DNA of 64,000 nt from Kappaphycus alvarezii (taxonomy: Eukaryota; Rhodophyta; Florideophyceae; Gigartinales; Solieriaceae), in contig NADL03000451.1 of NCBI GenBank assembly GCA_002205965.3, positions 1,860,001 through 1,924,000 on the forward strand. Reading direction: 5' to 3'. Shown here piece after piece: positions 51,571 to 64,000 of the stretch. The notes beneath the pieces were generated by a model. It was not told the origin of the DNA and searched no databases. It saw only the letters and a list, made by a program, of their open reading frames with translations. Made by a program: the position numbers and the translations under genes. How positions within the stretch are numbered: position 1 is the first letter of the stretch; each line of letters opens with the position of its first letter.

Positions 51571-52824
51571 CTCTAGATCCCAAAAAAATCCATCGGGTGT
51601 AGGTATACGAATTTGAATAGTTCCCGAGCTTAGTTATTCGCTAGAATCAAAATGAAATTTATATTCTGACGTGTTTATTTTTATCTTCTCTTTGATTTTT
51701 TTTATATATTACCTTGGCTTAAGATTTATCTATGCACGATATTTGTGCACCCATATCTAAAAATGGACCTTCATACTTCCTATCACTGTTTGTGAAGAAC
51801 TGAGTGGCATTATGGGCTACTTCTCTCGTGATTCTTTAGGGATAATACATCGATATTTCTCATTTTACGCGGTTTCCAGCCTTGAAAAAAGATTTGATCC
51901 CTTCGAAAATGAATTTCAGTTGAAATATGTTTCTCCAGAATAGGTTTTTCGAGAAACTTTTCAAAGAATCACAGTCAGATATGCTGGAAGAGTTCTGAGT
52001 GCTACTGCGGTTATTCATGTCTTGCTTAGCTGATAAACTGGAGCTCAAGTCATATGTTGATGTAAAAGACGGCGCTATTTTCGATCTGAATTCTTTCACA
52101 GTGGTATGAATCACATTCTGTGGGTACAGGTGTGAAGATTCATTACTCTCACTTCCAGTTCCGGTGAAAGATAGGACTTAGTATCAAAATCTTCACATGT
52201 GTTTTCTTTCCGAATACCACGAAGTAAATTTTCTTTCAAAGCCTTACAGATAATTTCAGATAAGTTATTCATATGCTTCGTCTGTTGGGATAACATTTAT
52301 TGAGTACATATACCCGCTGAAACATTGATTCGTTCCTAAGAATGTGCTTGATGCGGTTGCGCATCATGCGTTCATCATACCTGGTCTTTGTTCACTGTCG
52401 TGCTACTTGGTCCGCTTCTCCACAATTATAGCACTTATTATCTTTCTCCAAGTTGAGCCTTCGACGGGATGGAGCATGGAGGTCTATATCAAAACGAGTC
52501 TGACCTTGAAACCGTTTAGTTGAAACTTCAGAGTACATCTGATTGAATTCTGGACTCATAATCTAAAGATTTCGGGACTTCAAAGGATTTTTCTGTTTTT
52601 CTTTTAGCACATATAGTGGCTATTCCTTCATTTATTATGCCCTTCTCTGTAGAAATATCCTTTTACGGCTGCAGTTCTGCTCAGAAAAAATGAGTGCGTC
52701 GAGTAAGTAGTTTTACTCAGCTCGCTGCCATTTCTGTTATTGAGAAATATGTCCAATCCATAGTGTTTAATGATATTTACAAGGTATTTGGTTTGTTCTT
52801 ATCACCATTTTTACCGGGAGGGCA

Positions 52825-53049
52825 CTATTCTAGAAGCAATTCTATGCTTATATACAAACGGTGGAGATCTCCACCTTCAGTAACATCATGTTTCATATAT
52901 GGATCGATGGTAAGGGTGTGGACTTCATCCTGAATGATACGTTGGTGTGCGGTTCTACTGTACCTTTGGATGAGGGAATGCAAGGCTGTAGGCCAATTTT
53001 CTATCTCCGAAAGTTCTGCAGAATAAAATTGCAAAGCTTCATCACACAA
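52825..53049 (-). pseudogene. Element C gag-like relic
   Basis: 75 residues: ALQFYSAELSEIENWPTALH, YSRTAHQRIIQDEVHTLTID, DPYMKHDVTEGGDLHRLYIS. The W-spaced helix followed by a short DP...L...Y block resembles retrotransposon gag central domains. Position 5' of the protease piece supports it. Confidence 0.4.
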
Positions 53050-53850
53050 AATGACTTTTGTGAAGCGAAACTTGAGCTTTTCGGGAGGATTATGTAGTTT
53101 GCAATTATCTTTGTAGTCCTTAATTGCTTGCAGGGCATTATCCGTAATTTACCCAACGCTTGGCTTCATTCATATAAAATTTTTGCATCTTGGTAATCAG
53201 TGTGGAAGTCTATGGGCCTTGATCATCATAGTTGGGGAGAGTACGAGAAAATTTGGAACTTGCCCACGGCTGTTATTACCTGGTGTCTGGACCTGGCTTG
53301 GGGACTTCAACTGATTAGATTTGCGGAGTTTTCCTGAACGATGTGCGTTGTACCTGTTCAAAGCTGCATCAACTTCATGACTTTGTTCTAATTCCAACCG
53401 TATTACCATTAAAATAAGTATCATTGTGAGCTTAGTTACCTAACGACATAGCTGAAGTATTTTTCCACGGAAATCAAGAAAACTCTTGATACAATTATAT
53501 ATGTTGGGATTGCTGAATATCTCAACACAAAATAATTGAAAGATAGATGGTTCAGATTGAGTCAATATTCGAAGTTCATCACCTTGCACTGCCTGGTGAT
53601 ATTCTTCAACAACGCGAACAGTTGGCGAGCGCCTGCTGCTTTCCATTACTGGCTCTGCTACGATCCAAGTAGATTTATAGGGGACTTTTAGAGTTTTTTC
53701 CATTTTTAGAATAATTTCAATGGAATTCAGCTTCGTCGGAACAAAGCTATTCACAGTGTTCTTCAAAAGTTTTCGGAATTTTTTGGAAATAAGCGTGATG
53801 CTGCTATTGACAGTATTGTAGTGCAATGCACAGAAACAGTTCCGAAAAGG

Positions 53851-54360
53851 TTACGAACCAAAATGCCTATGGCAAGATAAGGAGAGACAATTAGTAACTG
53901 TGCAACTACCGGGCTTCCGATGGACCCTCTTTCTCTTGAAGCCCTGTAAGGGGAAGTAGCTCTATTGTCTGAGAGCCCTGTTTAGTAGAGATTTGTTAGA
54001 AACTAGTCTAGTCAAAGGACACATAATGTATAGAAGAGCCAACAATATGTATCGAACGGCTATGGACGGTGGCGGAGCCCAAGGAAGGGATGTGTTCCGG
54101 TAGACTAAGAGGAAAGAAAAGGAAAAGTAAGGTGGTAAATATGACTGAAGTCGGAAAGTAAGCAGAAAATCGGCTGAAGCCGATCGAGGTGTTTTGCGTA
54201 GTGCGCAACGAGTTCGAGCGAGGCTGTAAAGGGGATTTTTGTCCTCCCTCAGGGTATGGAGTGAACGCCACGGATTTTGGATACAGTCCTCCAAGGGGGA
54301 ACTTCAGTCTACCACCGCCTTAAAGATACAGTCCTCTTTGGGGAACGTGCGCAAATAGGA
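53851..54360. other. Spacer between elements
   Basis: No recognisable coding sequence on either strand. The base composition changes here from AT-rich to a higher GC content. Confidence 0.4.
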
Positions 54361-54365
54361 CAGCG

Positions 54366-56815
54366 ATGGAGCAAAGTAAAAAGGGGCCAAGCCTCGCGGA
54401 TGATCGGTTCGATGGGCCACAAGCGGGGAGCAAAGGGGATAGATATGCTATAGACACGCACGCAAGAGCCGCTAGAAGGAATAACGGGGCGCGAAGGGTA
54501 GGATCAAGAAATAGAGCTAAACCCTTGGTAACGCCACCACTGACTCTCAATGGTGACCACTCTGGCATGAAGCCCTTTCTGCTAACCGAGCTCAAGCTGA
54601 GTGGATCACTTTCCACCGCCCAAATCCTCTGCGTCTACAGCGGCACTACACCCCGCCGGGCTGAGGCCTTTTATGCGGACATACGCTACGACAAGGCTAT
54701 GCAAGCCCTTCACTACTCCACACTCGCGAATGTCAACGGTACCCAAACAATCTCCCGACTCTAAGCTCTCCACCGCAAACCAGATGGAGAAGGTCCTACC
54801 CCTTCTCCCCTCTGTCCTCCCTGCAAACCCTTCCATTACTTAGAACCAAGTGGTCTCACGACCTAGCCGCCGGACTGGATCGTAGGCCCACTCGCTAGTA
54901 TCGACTCCTGGCAACCACAATGTTGGCCTGGGGGCAAGAATTACTGAAAACTGCTGTCTCCACCTTCCTCGTCAACCGCATCGCCGGCGGAGACCTCCAG
55001 GTCTCTGTCGTCCCACTTATTCTCGCTGCTAGAATCCCGCAGATCCATTATAAGCCCGACAAGATCTGCCCGATCGCTGTCGGCTCCGTACGACGTAGGT
55101 ACGTCAGGAAGCCTCTGTTGCATTCTGCCATCGATGACTCCTGGGAATACCTTCCCCCTCTTCCAAACTGAAAATTGAGTGAAAGCGTGGATGGATGCCC
55201 TTTTAACAGATACCCGCTTGCTTCTTTGTCGCATATTCAAAGCGCCTCGCCTTGACATGGTCCTCATTCATGCCGCAAATGCCGTCGAAAGATTGGACAG
55301 GACATACTCCCGCAATGCCTCTTTACCCTCCATTGCTCTTCAGCTTCATGGATATAACGCGCAACCACCACTCTACTTTCCTGGACCTGAGTGCGCTGCC
55401 ATCCGCTGTGTCCAAATAACTCTGCGGGGAGACACTGCATCCATGCTACTGTTCTTCCTCACCATCTAGCCGCTTATCCGCCGCATCACCGAAGAGTCGG
55501 AGATCGCCCTCAATCATTAGTACGCTGATGACGGGACAATCACGGAAACTCTCCCGGGCCTGCACCCTATTCTGCCTTCCCCTCTGAAGAGGTTCCTGGA
55601 TATGTGTTTCATATGAACACCCCGAAAGCCAGCATATTCTGGTCTGCGGCCTCTCACTCTGACAGCGCCACCTTTTGATAGGGATAAATTGCCAGAGTAT
55701 GATATTCTAGGAACCAACTATCCCAAGACAGAGGTGTTGCAAGCGACAAGAGTTCTACCGAAATATGTTTGCGGGAACGAGAAGAGGTGAATAAGTACGG
55801 GTAGTCAAGGGGCGAAAAGATAGTATGGAAGTGGCAGGGTCTACCACCTATGATCAGGGATTAGCGTGAACTAAATTTTTCTTAGGGCAGAAGTTGACTT
55901 TTAAATTTTGGGCTACCTAGGTCTGCACTTGGAGTTTCCCCCAGCTTGCTTGCTCTCTCCTGGAGGAAGAAGTTTACCAATCTAGTCCCCTCCCATGACT
56001 TTCCTCAGGACGCTATTCTCCGCATTCGTGTCAAGGCCTTTCGCTGTAGCCCTGGCTCTGCTTTTCACACCGCTTGCCCTGCAATCGCGTCGGTCTCTGA
56101 GGCATACTGGCCTGTCATGCTACAACGCGACCTCGGCCTGCCGGTTTATTCTAACTTCCGGCCACTCCACTCGCATCAACCCCAGGATGCCTGGGGATAC
56201 CATAGAGCCGACCACTGTCCGCACAGTTTCCCCCTCTGCACAGGCACCATCCTCCGTAACGCCATCGCTTCCCCACTTTTGCGCGCCAATGGGCTCAATT
56301 GCCGGTTTCAGGCCCCGCCCTCGTCCTCAAAATCGAATTCAAGCCAGACGATCTCTCCGTTTACCCCTCTGTCCCGCAGGCCGGCCCGAAAGACCATCTT
56401 GTTGCATGGAACATCATTGTGGTGTGCAACAAATAGCCCGATGTCCTAATCAAGTCCGCCCAAACCCCCGGCTGTGCCGCCGATCCGGCTCATCGCTCGA
56501 AGATCTCGGATTTCAAGAGAAAGGTTTCCCGGTGCGCCTTCTCGGCCTGGCATCCAGCTCTCTTCCGGTTCCAACCGGTCGCCTGCGACTCGCTCGGCGC
56601 ACCCTCCCCTGCCACCATCCGCCTCCTTGGAGACGATATCTGATGCAAGAACCTTGGTGACAACACAACAGGCAACAATCAAGGACCACCGAGGCAAATC
56701 AACTCGCCTGAAATTATACGACAGAATCACACTATCTTCAACCCAAGGCATAATAAAAACGATATGGGGCGTAAAATCTTTACGGGTGGCAGAACAGGCA
56801 CTCAGACGTGTATAG
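54366..56815 (+). pseudogene. LINE-type (non-LTR) reverse transcriptase gene, frame-broken
   Basis: The N-terminal part (54366-54764) includes KPFLLTELKLSGSLSTAQIL and ALHYSTLANVNGTQ. The next piece has VVPLILAARIPQIHYKPDKI and CPIAVGSVRRRYVRKPLL, the usual RPIAVG-like block of non-LTR reverse transcriptases. Then come LIHAANAVERLDRTY, RGDTASMLLFFLTI and, after two stops, YADDGTI at 55521-55541, whose two Asp are the catalytic pair. The C-terminal part (55946-56449) has LQRDLGLPVYS and DAWGYHRADHC and RANGLNCRFQ, matching the WGDHA / GL region of such proteins. No endonuclease domain is seen. High GC sets it apart from the AT-rich DNA to its left. Confidence 0.65.
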
Positions 56816-56819
56816 GTAT

Positions 56820-58570
56820 CATAGATAAAATACTACTCCGTTAATCTGTGAGTGCTCACTTGGAGGGCTTGCATCCCTCGAAGACTGTTGACGTGTTTCA
56901 AGTTGCACCGCGGGGAGCTTGCACACACGATGGGCGCCAAAGAACTCCAGTCCGTTCCTAGATGCCCCAAGCTTCTGCACGAGGCTTGGTATTATTTTTG
57001 TTGTATCCTTTCGCGCCTGGATGTCCCTTTCGCTCCCTGTTCTCCGAAACGGAAGTGCACTTGTGCGTTCAAAAATGCTGCCTTTTCGGGAACGAAAAAA
57101 GCAATCCACACAGAGTCGTGTTGGAGTCCCAGCACGTAGGTTCCGCTCCTCTCACAGTGCACGCTGTGAGAGACCCAACTTGTGGGATTCGCTCTAAATG
57201 CACCATTCGCCTGTGTGACTACGGTATTCATCAGAGACAGAGCTAAAAGCGAGTAACTAGATCCCACAATTCAAGTGCAGGGAGCTAGTTGAAACGACTA
57301 GCTCTCAAAGAAGCGAAGAGCCGGTCTCCTAGCGCCCATCTCTCCTAGAGACCCTTGTTGTCAATCTCAGATAGAAGACGAGATTGAAAAACTACTCTCA
57401 CAGTTGCTATCGGGACCCCTTAGGCACAGACAAGTGATTTTTATTGAATAACATGCATTTTGGACACTCCCTAGTCGTATAGCGGGGTAGATTCATCTAT
57501 AGTTACCACGACGAGTAGTAAGATAACCTTCGAGGCTAACTGTCCATCTAGAACCGCACATATTGCCGCATTACTCAAGACTCGTAAAAATACGCGCTTA
57601 CAATCGCAAACGCGAAACTGAAACTGTTGGCACACATCTCCGGTAGTGTGCTCTTAGAACAATAGTTTGACTGTGTGTTTTATTTTGATACATCCGATGC
57701 GGTGGCGCGCATGCGCTTAATAGTACCAAAAAGTTCGAAACTCTCGGGACGGGGTGGTACAAATTGTGTGTGCGAGCCTTGTATTACGAACGCACCGAAA
57801 AATGAACACTCCAAAACGCAATCACAAACAAGTTACCAAATGTACGTTCCGAACCAGCAACAAAAGTACGGAGATATCTGTGGGCAAAACCCGCACTCTA
57901 AAACATTAATTCGAAAAGCGCAGCCAACAAAAACGGAAAACCACAAATTCAAACAAAGCAAAGAATATCAGCTTCGATGTAGTAACAAGACCATGGAGGC
58001 AAGCACAAAGGCGAAGAGGGCCATGGAAACGCACATGAAAATGGTGTATATACACTTACATACATGTTTTTCACTTGCTTGACCCGGAACTTGGGAGCCT
58101 CAGCCACATCGCAATAAAGATAGAGGGCAAAAGCTACCAAAAATGGTTAGTGCCCGCACCCGTACTTAGCTTTCCGATAGTTAGAAAATTCGGCTAGTCC
58201 CAATACTATATCAGAGCAATGTTTTCGGAATCGTTTGTAAACTTGTAGACAATATTCCCGTTTGCGATTTATCAAGACCCAAAATGACAAGCGCATAGAT
58301 AAAAATTAATATCCGGGGTTGGCGTTGACGGTAATCATTTAGCTCGTTGCAAATACGCGCATAAATACCAATTCACCGTAATGCAAATCGACTTTGCTGA
58401 AGTCGCAAACAAACAGTCATTTTTCGCAGAAAGCGTGCTGGTGCTTTTAACATAATCAAAATTTCACCAGTTAGGAGATATGAAAGTCATAAAGAGGGAA
58501 GTGGCGACAGGGTGGGCGATTGGAGTCGACCGATGGTGTCATTGAGACGCCACCATCGAGTAGTATCGTT
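56820..58570. other. No gene recognised
   Basis: An ORF at 57675-58082 (135 residues, Lys/Gln/Asn-rich, with CVCEP and CSNKT) is open but without known motifs. Other ORFs overlap one another in opposite strands. A perfect hairpin lies at 57149-57172. Confidence 0.35.
57149..57172. repeat. Perfect 9-bp inverted repeat (hairpin)
   Basis: CTCTCACAG and CTGTGAGAG flank a 6-base loop TGCACG. It may be a stem-loop or an element end. Confidence 0.7.
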
Positions 58571-58578
58571 ATCTCACA

Positions 58579-58836
58579 TCAATTTGTGGGATACTGTGCC
58601 ATAGTATGCACTCCTGGTAGTAGTTTACCCTCGGCTTGGTGGTAAGATGAGCAGATGGGGGCAATAAGGTGGCCTAAAGAGTGAGAGTAACGCAAAACGT
58701 CATCGGGTGGTATTTTCTGGGACCTCGCGGCAACCGATCTAACCTTTTGCGTTTTAGGATGCGCACCGCCTCGGAATGTCGATGTTGCACCATCTGAGTT
58801 TGGAGGTGCCACCCAGAAATTGAAAGTGCCCGACAT
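58579..58836 (-). CDS. Small hypothetical ORF
   Basis: 85 residues from an ATG, including FNFWVAPPNSDGATSTFRGG. No family recognised and no neighbouring signals to support it; it may be chance. Confidence 0.2.
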   Translation of the reverse strand: MSGTFNFWVAPPNSDGATSTFRGGAHPKTQKVRSVAARSQKIPPDDVLRYSHSLGHLIAPICSSYHQAEGKLLPGVHTMAQYPTN

Positions 58837-58859
58837 CTAAACACCAAAAAGATCTGGAA

Positions 58860-59390
58860 TCACTCACTTCAACCTCCTCTAAATGAAAATATGACAAAAC
58901 TATAAGAATATTAAAATTAAAAAGGCGTTTATTACAATTACAGGCATCTGCTTGATTTTACGGTTTAAATTTGAGAATTAAATTTAATGATGTAGTATTA
59001 AAATTTCCACTGTTTACAGTTGGGTGAAAATATATGGTCATCCCTAAGTTCATTATATGCCGAAAATACTACTATTATCTCATAATTCTCCACGGTCACG
59101 GGAGGTATGAAGTAATGAGGAAATCCAAAACTTGTTTATGGAAGTCGGGATGGTACTATTTTAGATAGATCTCAATCAATACTCGGCACCGGAATCCCAT
59201 ATATAGCAGCACCAACTCCACTCAGAGCAGAAAATCCCAAGGTGACGCTTCCCACTTGAAGTCATCAACGTTCCAAGCACTCTGTTCACTCATGTAAAGC
59301 ATGATTATTTCCGATGATAAATAGGTCGGCAGAGAATTTGTCGTCCTTTGTGCTTTCCCAAGACACCACACCCGGATTCATCAAGGACTT
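58860..59390. other. AT-rich spacer upstream of Plavaka-like copy B
   Basis: No coding sequence recognised. It may hold the 5' end of the transposon. Confidence 0.4.
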
Positions 59391-59398
59391 CATTGTGA

Positions 59399-61600
59399 GT
59401 GGCCGTTCACATTTCAAAATCCTCATTCGCAACAGTCCATGGGCCACCTAGCCGGATTCTGAAGAAGAATCCATTACTTCCACAGAAAATTGGAAGAGAT
59501 TCTAGAAGTCTTCCAATTGATCGCGACCTTTTCGGAGACACAGACAATACGAATGAATTGGTCTTTCAAGCAGATCAACAAGGGAACGCTTTCGCTGATA
59601 TGCTGCGACAGGCTGGAGTTCCCATACAAGAGACATCCAATACTTTTGAAGAGAGGGATTGCGAATCGAGTTTATTTGAAAAGCTGGCAGAATTGGTTCA
59701 AAAATTTGAGAGCAAAGGAGGAACGACCCTCGCGAAGGAATTGTGTAAGTAGATCTCTTCTCCGTTATTTTTTGGTCAGTGGTTCAATTATTTATTTACA
59801 TTATTGTAACAGGTCCTCGACTACAGTTATATCCAGAGAATGCAAAAGAATTTACCGGGAATGGTTTCAGTCATGTAAATTTTGATGTATAGTCCATCAT
59901 CACCAACAGTACATATTTACACTCGGAATATCTTCAATAGATTGAGAGGTAAATTGTCAAAAAGTCCGGATATTTAAAATTCTGCGAGATCTCGGAAGTT
60001 ACTTCAGGATCATATGATCAAGTTCACTCTCTTCTTGGAGTGTAGTTTATACCCGCCGTGCGACATGCGATAATGAGTGACAAGAAAAACGATACACGTT
60101 GGTGCGCAACGAAGGATGACGGCGAGCAGTCAGCTGTTTTCCTACTTAATTTCTACAGAGACATCTCTCAAGCCCTCCCAATTGAGTTTCTACCCTGTCC
60201 ATTTCACCGCCCTGAACTTTGCCGGAGAGGCTCGAAGGAGACTTATCACTGATGGAAGCACCATAACAGCGTCCATACCGACGTAATACACGCAAATACA
60301 TACAAAACCAGTTGATATTCCGACTCAAGTAGCGATCGAAATGCATTTCGTGCAACCACCGAGTGATATTGCAAAAAAGATTTCATTGGGATAGAAACAG
60401 ATGGGGTGAAATGGAGGTGTCATGCTGTTCTAGCGAGCTACTGCGCTGACCTACCCGAAACAAATTAACCGGTGTCGGTGAGGGGGGGGGCGCATACTGC
60501 TGTTCCTTTCCATCGGTTCTTAGTCTGTAAAGAAGATTTTTCGTTCTGGACCCAGTCTATATGAAGATCAGTGGAGCACAATAATGATATATTGCAAATA
60601 TACTAAGGTTTTATGCGTGATGCAGCATTGAATGATTAAATGTCCGGTACCCTCTCAACAGTCCAAGGAAGAAGCCCAGACTCTGCTTCTGAAATAGTCA
60701 ATAAATCCGCAGAATCCCGTTCTGCATAATTTCACGTTCGTCGTCATATGTCCAAGCTTGGACAAAACGCTATTGATAGGCCTCAATCTGAAGAGCTGCA
60801 ATCTTCAGCTTACCAGCGCGATGTACGGTAACTCGCACCTTTAAAAGTATTAGGAAGGAATTAATAAGAGGACTTCAGAACTTGTAGAAATCCAATCGGA
60901 TACAATGTCAATATTGACTTCTCCATTGACAGTGGAAAAGAAGGGTACTTGCAATGGTCTGTTCCGAGACGATGGCCTTTCTAGGAAGTTGGAGGTGAAA
61001 GATTCCAAAATGGGTGACCAAGTGTCACTGTTCTTGGTAGAAATGATGGACAGATACTACTGCGATTTCGGCAGAGCCATACTCACAGTGATATTTGTAA
61101 TGAATGTGTATATGGGATCTCATAAGGCATTAGATCAGGAATGGGACGAAATTAGACTACCTCACATGGCAGAGTCGATCAATACCAGAAATCTAACATG
61201 GGAACTCTGAAATGGCAGATTTTGGATCATGTTGTCGAAGATCTGATGCGGATGGGGAGCTTAATGTGTAACGAAGCTGGTCTGTACGAATATATTCACA
61301 TTACACAAAAGAGAATTTAGAAGTTAACATCAAGACGGAGACGTTCAGCTATAAGCGAAACTAATCGTCATATACCTGCACGTGGGAGGCAATGTAGCCT
61401 GAATTCCCAGAATTGGTTTAACAAATCCAGAACTCTGGCTGCCACGTTAGAAACTGCTTTTTTTGTAAAGGGTTTTTCGAGATATCACTCCATGACCTGC
61501 CCTGTTTGTTCGCCTCTAAAGTATCGAGTAAAAGCTACGTGGACTATCGAGAAAGAAGAAAATCGCTATCTGAAATATTTTCAAACCCTGAAGGAAAATT
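59399..61600 (+). pseudogene. Plavaka/Tnp2-like DNA transposon transposase, copy B
   Basis: The first frame (59399-59744; the initiating codon is a GTG in an open frame, so the true start is uncertain) has DRDLFGDTDNTNELVFQ and GVPIQETSNTFEE. A 68-bp intron follows, and the next exon reads PRLQLYPENAKEFTGNGFSH. After stops comes KNDTRWCATKDDGEQSAVF (about 60080) and LSFYPVHFTALNFAG (60180), matching copy A. Then FSIDSGKEGYLQW-like residues (about 60910-60970) and LKWQILDHVVEDLMRMGSL (about 61204) match the 3' part of copy A. Copy B extends copy A at its 5' side because copy A is cut by the window. Frames are broken. Confidence 0.6.
59745..59812 (+). other. Intron in transposase copy B
   Basis: 68 bp, donor GTAAGT, acceptor TTGTAACAG after a T-rich stretch. 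Removing it joins KELC to PRLQLYPENAKE in frame. Confidence 0.6.
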
Positions 61601-61848
61601 AATTAGCGTGGACCGTCTTGAGAACCTAAATATCAAATATATCCGCGGTAGAAGGCAAATATATTGAGAGGTCAGCAACAGACGTCAACATCACAATTTC
61701 ACCTTCAGCTTTTGTGTCTCAATACGAAGCTCCTTCACTTTCAAGGTGTTCCCGGAATAGGAAGGTAGCTTACGTTGAAGACTAAAATGTCCGAATTTCA
61801 CAGCTAGTAGTTTCTGTGCCAACTTATTACACGTAAAATGTCCCGAAA

Positions 61849-62406
61849 TTGGATGCCGTCATGGCCGAGGACGGCCAAAGTAACCACTCTAATTCTTGCT
61901 TGAGATTGGCATTCCTGTATGGTTTAGACAAGCACTGGCTCCTCTTAAGATATCAACAGCAGCGAGACCAAGACAGGGACCTTTCCGCTGTATCTCATAC
62001 AAGATTGAAGGCTGCAAAACTTTCATTCCTAGTGTTATTGGAGTTTTTTTTACAGTATTACGATATCAAAGGCTAAGTAGACTTCCCAACTTATGGTGTG
62101 GATAGAGCACTAGATTGCATACGTCTGCGGTGGGCCAGGGTAGCGGGGACGGTAGTGAAGGAAATAAATATATAGTGAAGAATACGGATTATGTCCTTTG
62201 GACAGCGTCCGAGGATTTGTACATGTGGTGAGAGGGTATGTCATGATCAGATGTCTCCTTCACATACTACAAGGTCCAAGTCTATTGCCGCGGCATATGG
62301 GCACGGAAGAGGATGTCTTTCTGAGCAATTTCATTTTGATCTCTTCTACACAGGTAATGATATTGAGTTTACATACGGCAATGATGACGATAACGACAAA
62401 AAGTAA
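61849..62406 (+). pseudogene. C-terminal block of Plavaka/Tnp2-like transposase, copy B
   Basis: Residues MAEDGQSNHSNSCLRLAF start the block; further on come ALDCIRLRWARVAG (about 62105) and CPLDSVRGFVHVVRGYVM (about 62200), the same pair as in copy A at 2340-2490. Shifts separate them. Confidence 0.5.
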
Positions 62407-64000
62407 AAGATGATTGAATATAAAAGCAATGATTTGTTTTCAACTCGAGTGGTTCTGCTTATAAATTAAGGGGATTCCATGCTATCTACAGTGGATGAAA
62501 CCTCAGACATAAAATTAACCAGCTTTGACAAGTCTTGTCAATATCTAAGATTGCATGGCTACTAAAAAGCATTCAAGGAGGAAATCCTAACATGGTTGTT
62601 GAGAGGAAGAGAGAAAAGAACTTAAACACAAACGATAGTTGAGTTCAAAATCTTTAGATACGGAACAAACTAAACCGGAAAAAACGCAGAGGCAGTCGAT
62701 GATTGAAACTTGGAGCGTTATTATCTTGGGTCGAGATGAAGGTGCTGACAAGGCCCATCAAATGTGGCAAACAAAACAGAACCATTTTGCTCAGGGAGCG
62801 AAGTCAACATGGTGTCGATTTGGTTACATGAGCAATAAGAAATAGCGCACTATTTGCAATATTTTCTGGTATATTCAATATAAAATTCCTCTAAATTTCA
62901 GGGAAAAAATGTTCCGACCTTGTACCATTGCCAGTAAGAACCGCATTTACATAAGACTCGGCGGGTACGTTAATAATTCTTGGAGGTTAGCACTCCTCTA
63001 TTTTTGAAATGCCAGTTTGGTTCTCATAAGTTTTGGGTGCCGGTACTATTGGCAGTGGCACTACCGGTAGTAGAATGGCTTTATTGGTCAGACTGCTTCA
63101 AACATAAAATGCTGGTACAAGAAAAGCCGTAAATTATGGCTTATTGATGTGTTTAGACCACAGTATGATACTTCAGCACCGCTCGGAGTATATAGGTATC
63201 TAATATTATATTTAATAAAACTGAAAGACTGCTAGTACGATGAAGAAGACCGTGGATCTAAATAAACAGAAAGTGACTTTGTTGTGTTTGTTTGTGTGTG
63301 CTTGGTTTGTTTTTGTGTGTTTTTCGTTTCATTGTGCGTATATTTGTGTTGGATAGAGCATGATTATTCCGAAAATTCAAGTCTTCATCAAATTTATTGA
63401 AGCAAAGTGTGTATTCGATTCTTTCCCGCCTTTATAATTTATGAATATGTACAAATAAACTCACTAGTTGCACATCCAAGGAGGCAACCAGTAAACAGAA
63501 ACTCATTGGCCACAGACAAGGATATCGTCATGAATTATACAGTATGGTCTTGTTAAGTTTATGCTCTCTTCCAATACTAAAATAGATGTAAAACCCTCAC
63601 TGGTTGCACATACAGGGCACGTACAGAATAACCTATTTTTTCAATCATTAAAACACCCTCATTTCTCCTCACCACGTACAGGGATGCAACAAGCAACAAA
63701 CAGGAACACTGGTTGCTTATGCGTCCAAGTGGATTGTTGGAGTCGGAGGCAACCAATACTTTTTCTGAAGTATACAGTATCATAAAACGACGGTTCTGCT
63801 TACTTCAAACATCACTACATTAATTTTTCTCTGTCAAATGTATAGTACCGTGGCCTATTGATCTGAAATTTATCAGCATCATACTGAGCCGTGATGATCC
63901 CTGCTGAAAGCGAGTCCAATATACAAGACCATTATCAGGACCTGTACTAGGACCTGTACCCAACGGGTCCGAGGCTGGCTGGATGAGGGTGGGAAGAAAT
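62407..64000. other. Spacer with GT-rich tract and short direct repeats
   Basis: No gene is recognised (62639-62845 is open for 68 residues only). A GTTTGTTTGTGTGTG-type tract lies at 63280-63330. CTCACTAGTTGCACAT (63460) and CTCACTGGTTGCACAT (63598) form an imperfect direct repeat, with related GCAACCAGT words between them. Confidence 0.4.

Larger units (their letters stand above)
48715..53850 (-). mobile_element. Highly decayed Ty1/copia element C
   Basis: Minus-strand fragments keep the Ty1/copia order. Gag-like pieces lie at 53049-52825 (FYSAELSEIENWPTALHSLI, a PYMKHDVTEGGDLHRLY end). A protease-to-integrase transition lies at 51570-51271 (NVPSLVGFDVLDRQKLEAE, NGHLYRHW). Reverse transcriptase lies at 50751-49500. 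No LTRs were recognised. The integrase core is largely gone: only about 500 bases separate its start from reverse transcriptase. Confidence 0.55.

Noticed and set aside
58525-58565. Hairpin CGATGGTG/CACCATCG
   Set aside because: Eight-base arms with an 11-base loop are expected by chance at this scale and nothing nearby gives it a role.

Overview
The window is nuclear DNA of a eukaryote, most likely an alga with a primary plastid and best guess a red alga. Three things point there. The large carbamoyl-phosphate synthase chain opens with a Ser/Thr/Arg-rich, transit-peptide-like leader and no bipartite (secondary-plastid) signal. A gene resembling the plant-type topoisomerase VI component BIN4 follows it. 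Introns are few and short. The species call is inference only.

Layout. A host-gene island of about 15 kb (roughly 24.0-38.7 kb) sits between transposon-rich flanks. In the island are an unrecognised minus-strand ORF (23985-25235, perhaps with 25345-25749); carB (+, 26470-30038); a BIN4-like gene (+, 30719-31777); a three-exon small membrane protein (+, 32383-32909); and, convergent with it, a CHD1-type chromatin remodeler (-, about 33264-38661). Self-complementary (TACTG)n/(CAGTA)n tracts lie in the spacers upstream of several of these genes.

Left flank (0-24 kb): a Plavaka/Tnp2-like DNA transposon relic; an unrecognised broken minus-strand gene with an acidic region and coiled coil (5264-8099); a degenerate CCTGGGA minisatellite (8.4-9.65 kb); a PIF/Harbinger-type transposase relic; a truncated Ty1/copia element A (LTR and gag); a nearly complete Ty1/copia element B (15978-22697) with both LTRs, a 5-bp target duplication CATAC and a Drosophila-copia-style half-tRNA-iMet primer site; and a LINE C-terminal relic.

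Right flank (39-64 kb): a 3.2-kb element with a DIRS/Ngaro-like reverse transcriptase-RNase H between LTR-like direct repeats; a 64-bp tandem repeat; a long AT-rich stretch with a badly decayed copia element C (minus); a LINE reverse transcriptase relic (+, 54.4-56.8 kb); and a second Plavaka/Tnp2-like copy that keeps a recognisable intron.

Quality caveat. carB, the BIN4-like gene and CHD1 are each broken by many single-base deletions, nearly all in runs of identical bases, while the protein sequence between them stays intact. This looks like uncorrected homopolymer collapse in the assembly rather than gene death. Broken reading frames elsewhere, including those called pseudogene here, should be read with that in mind.
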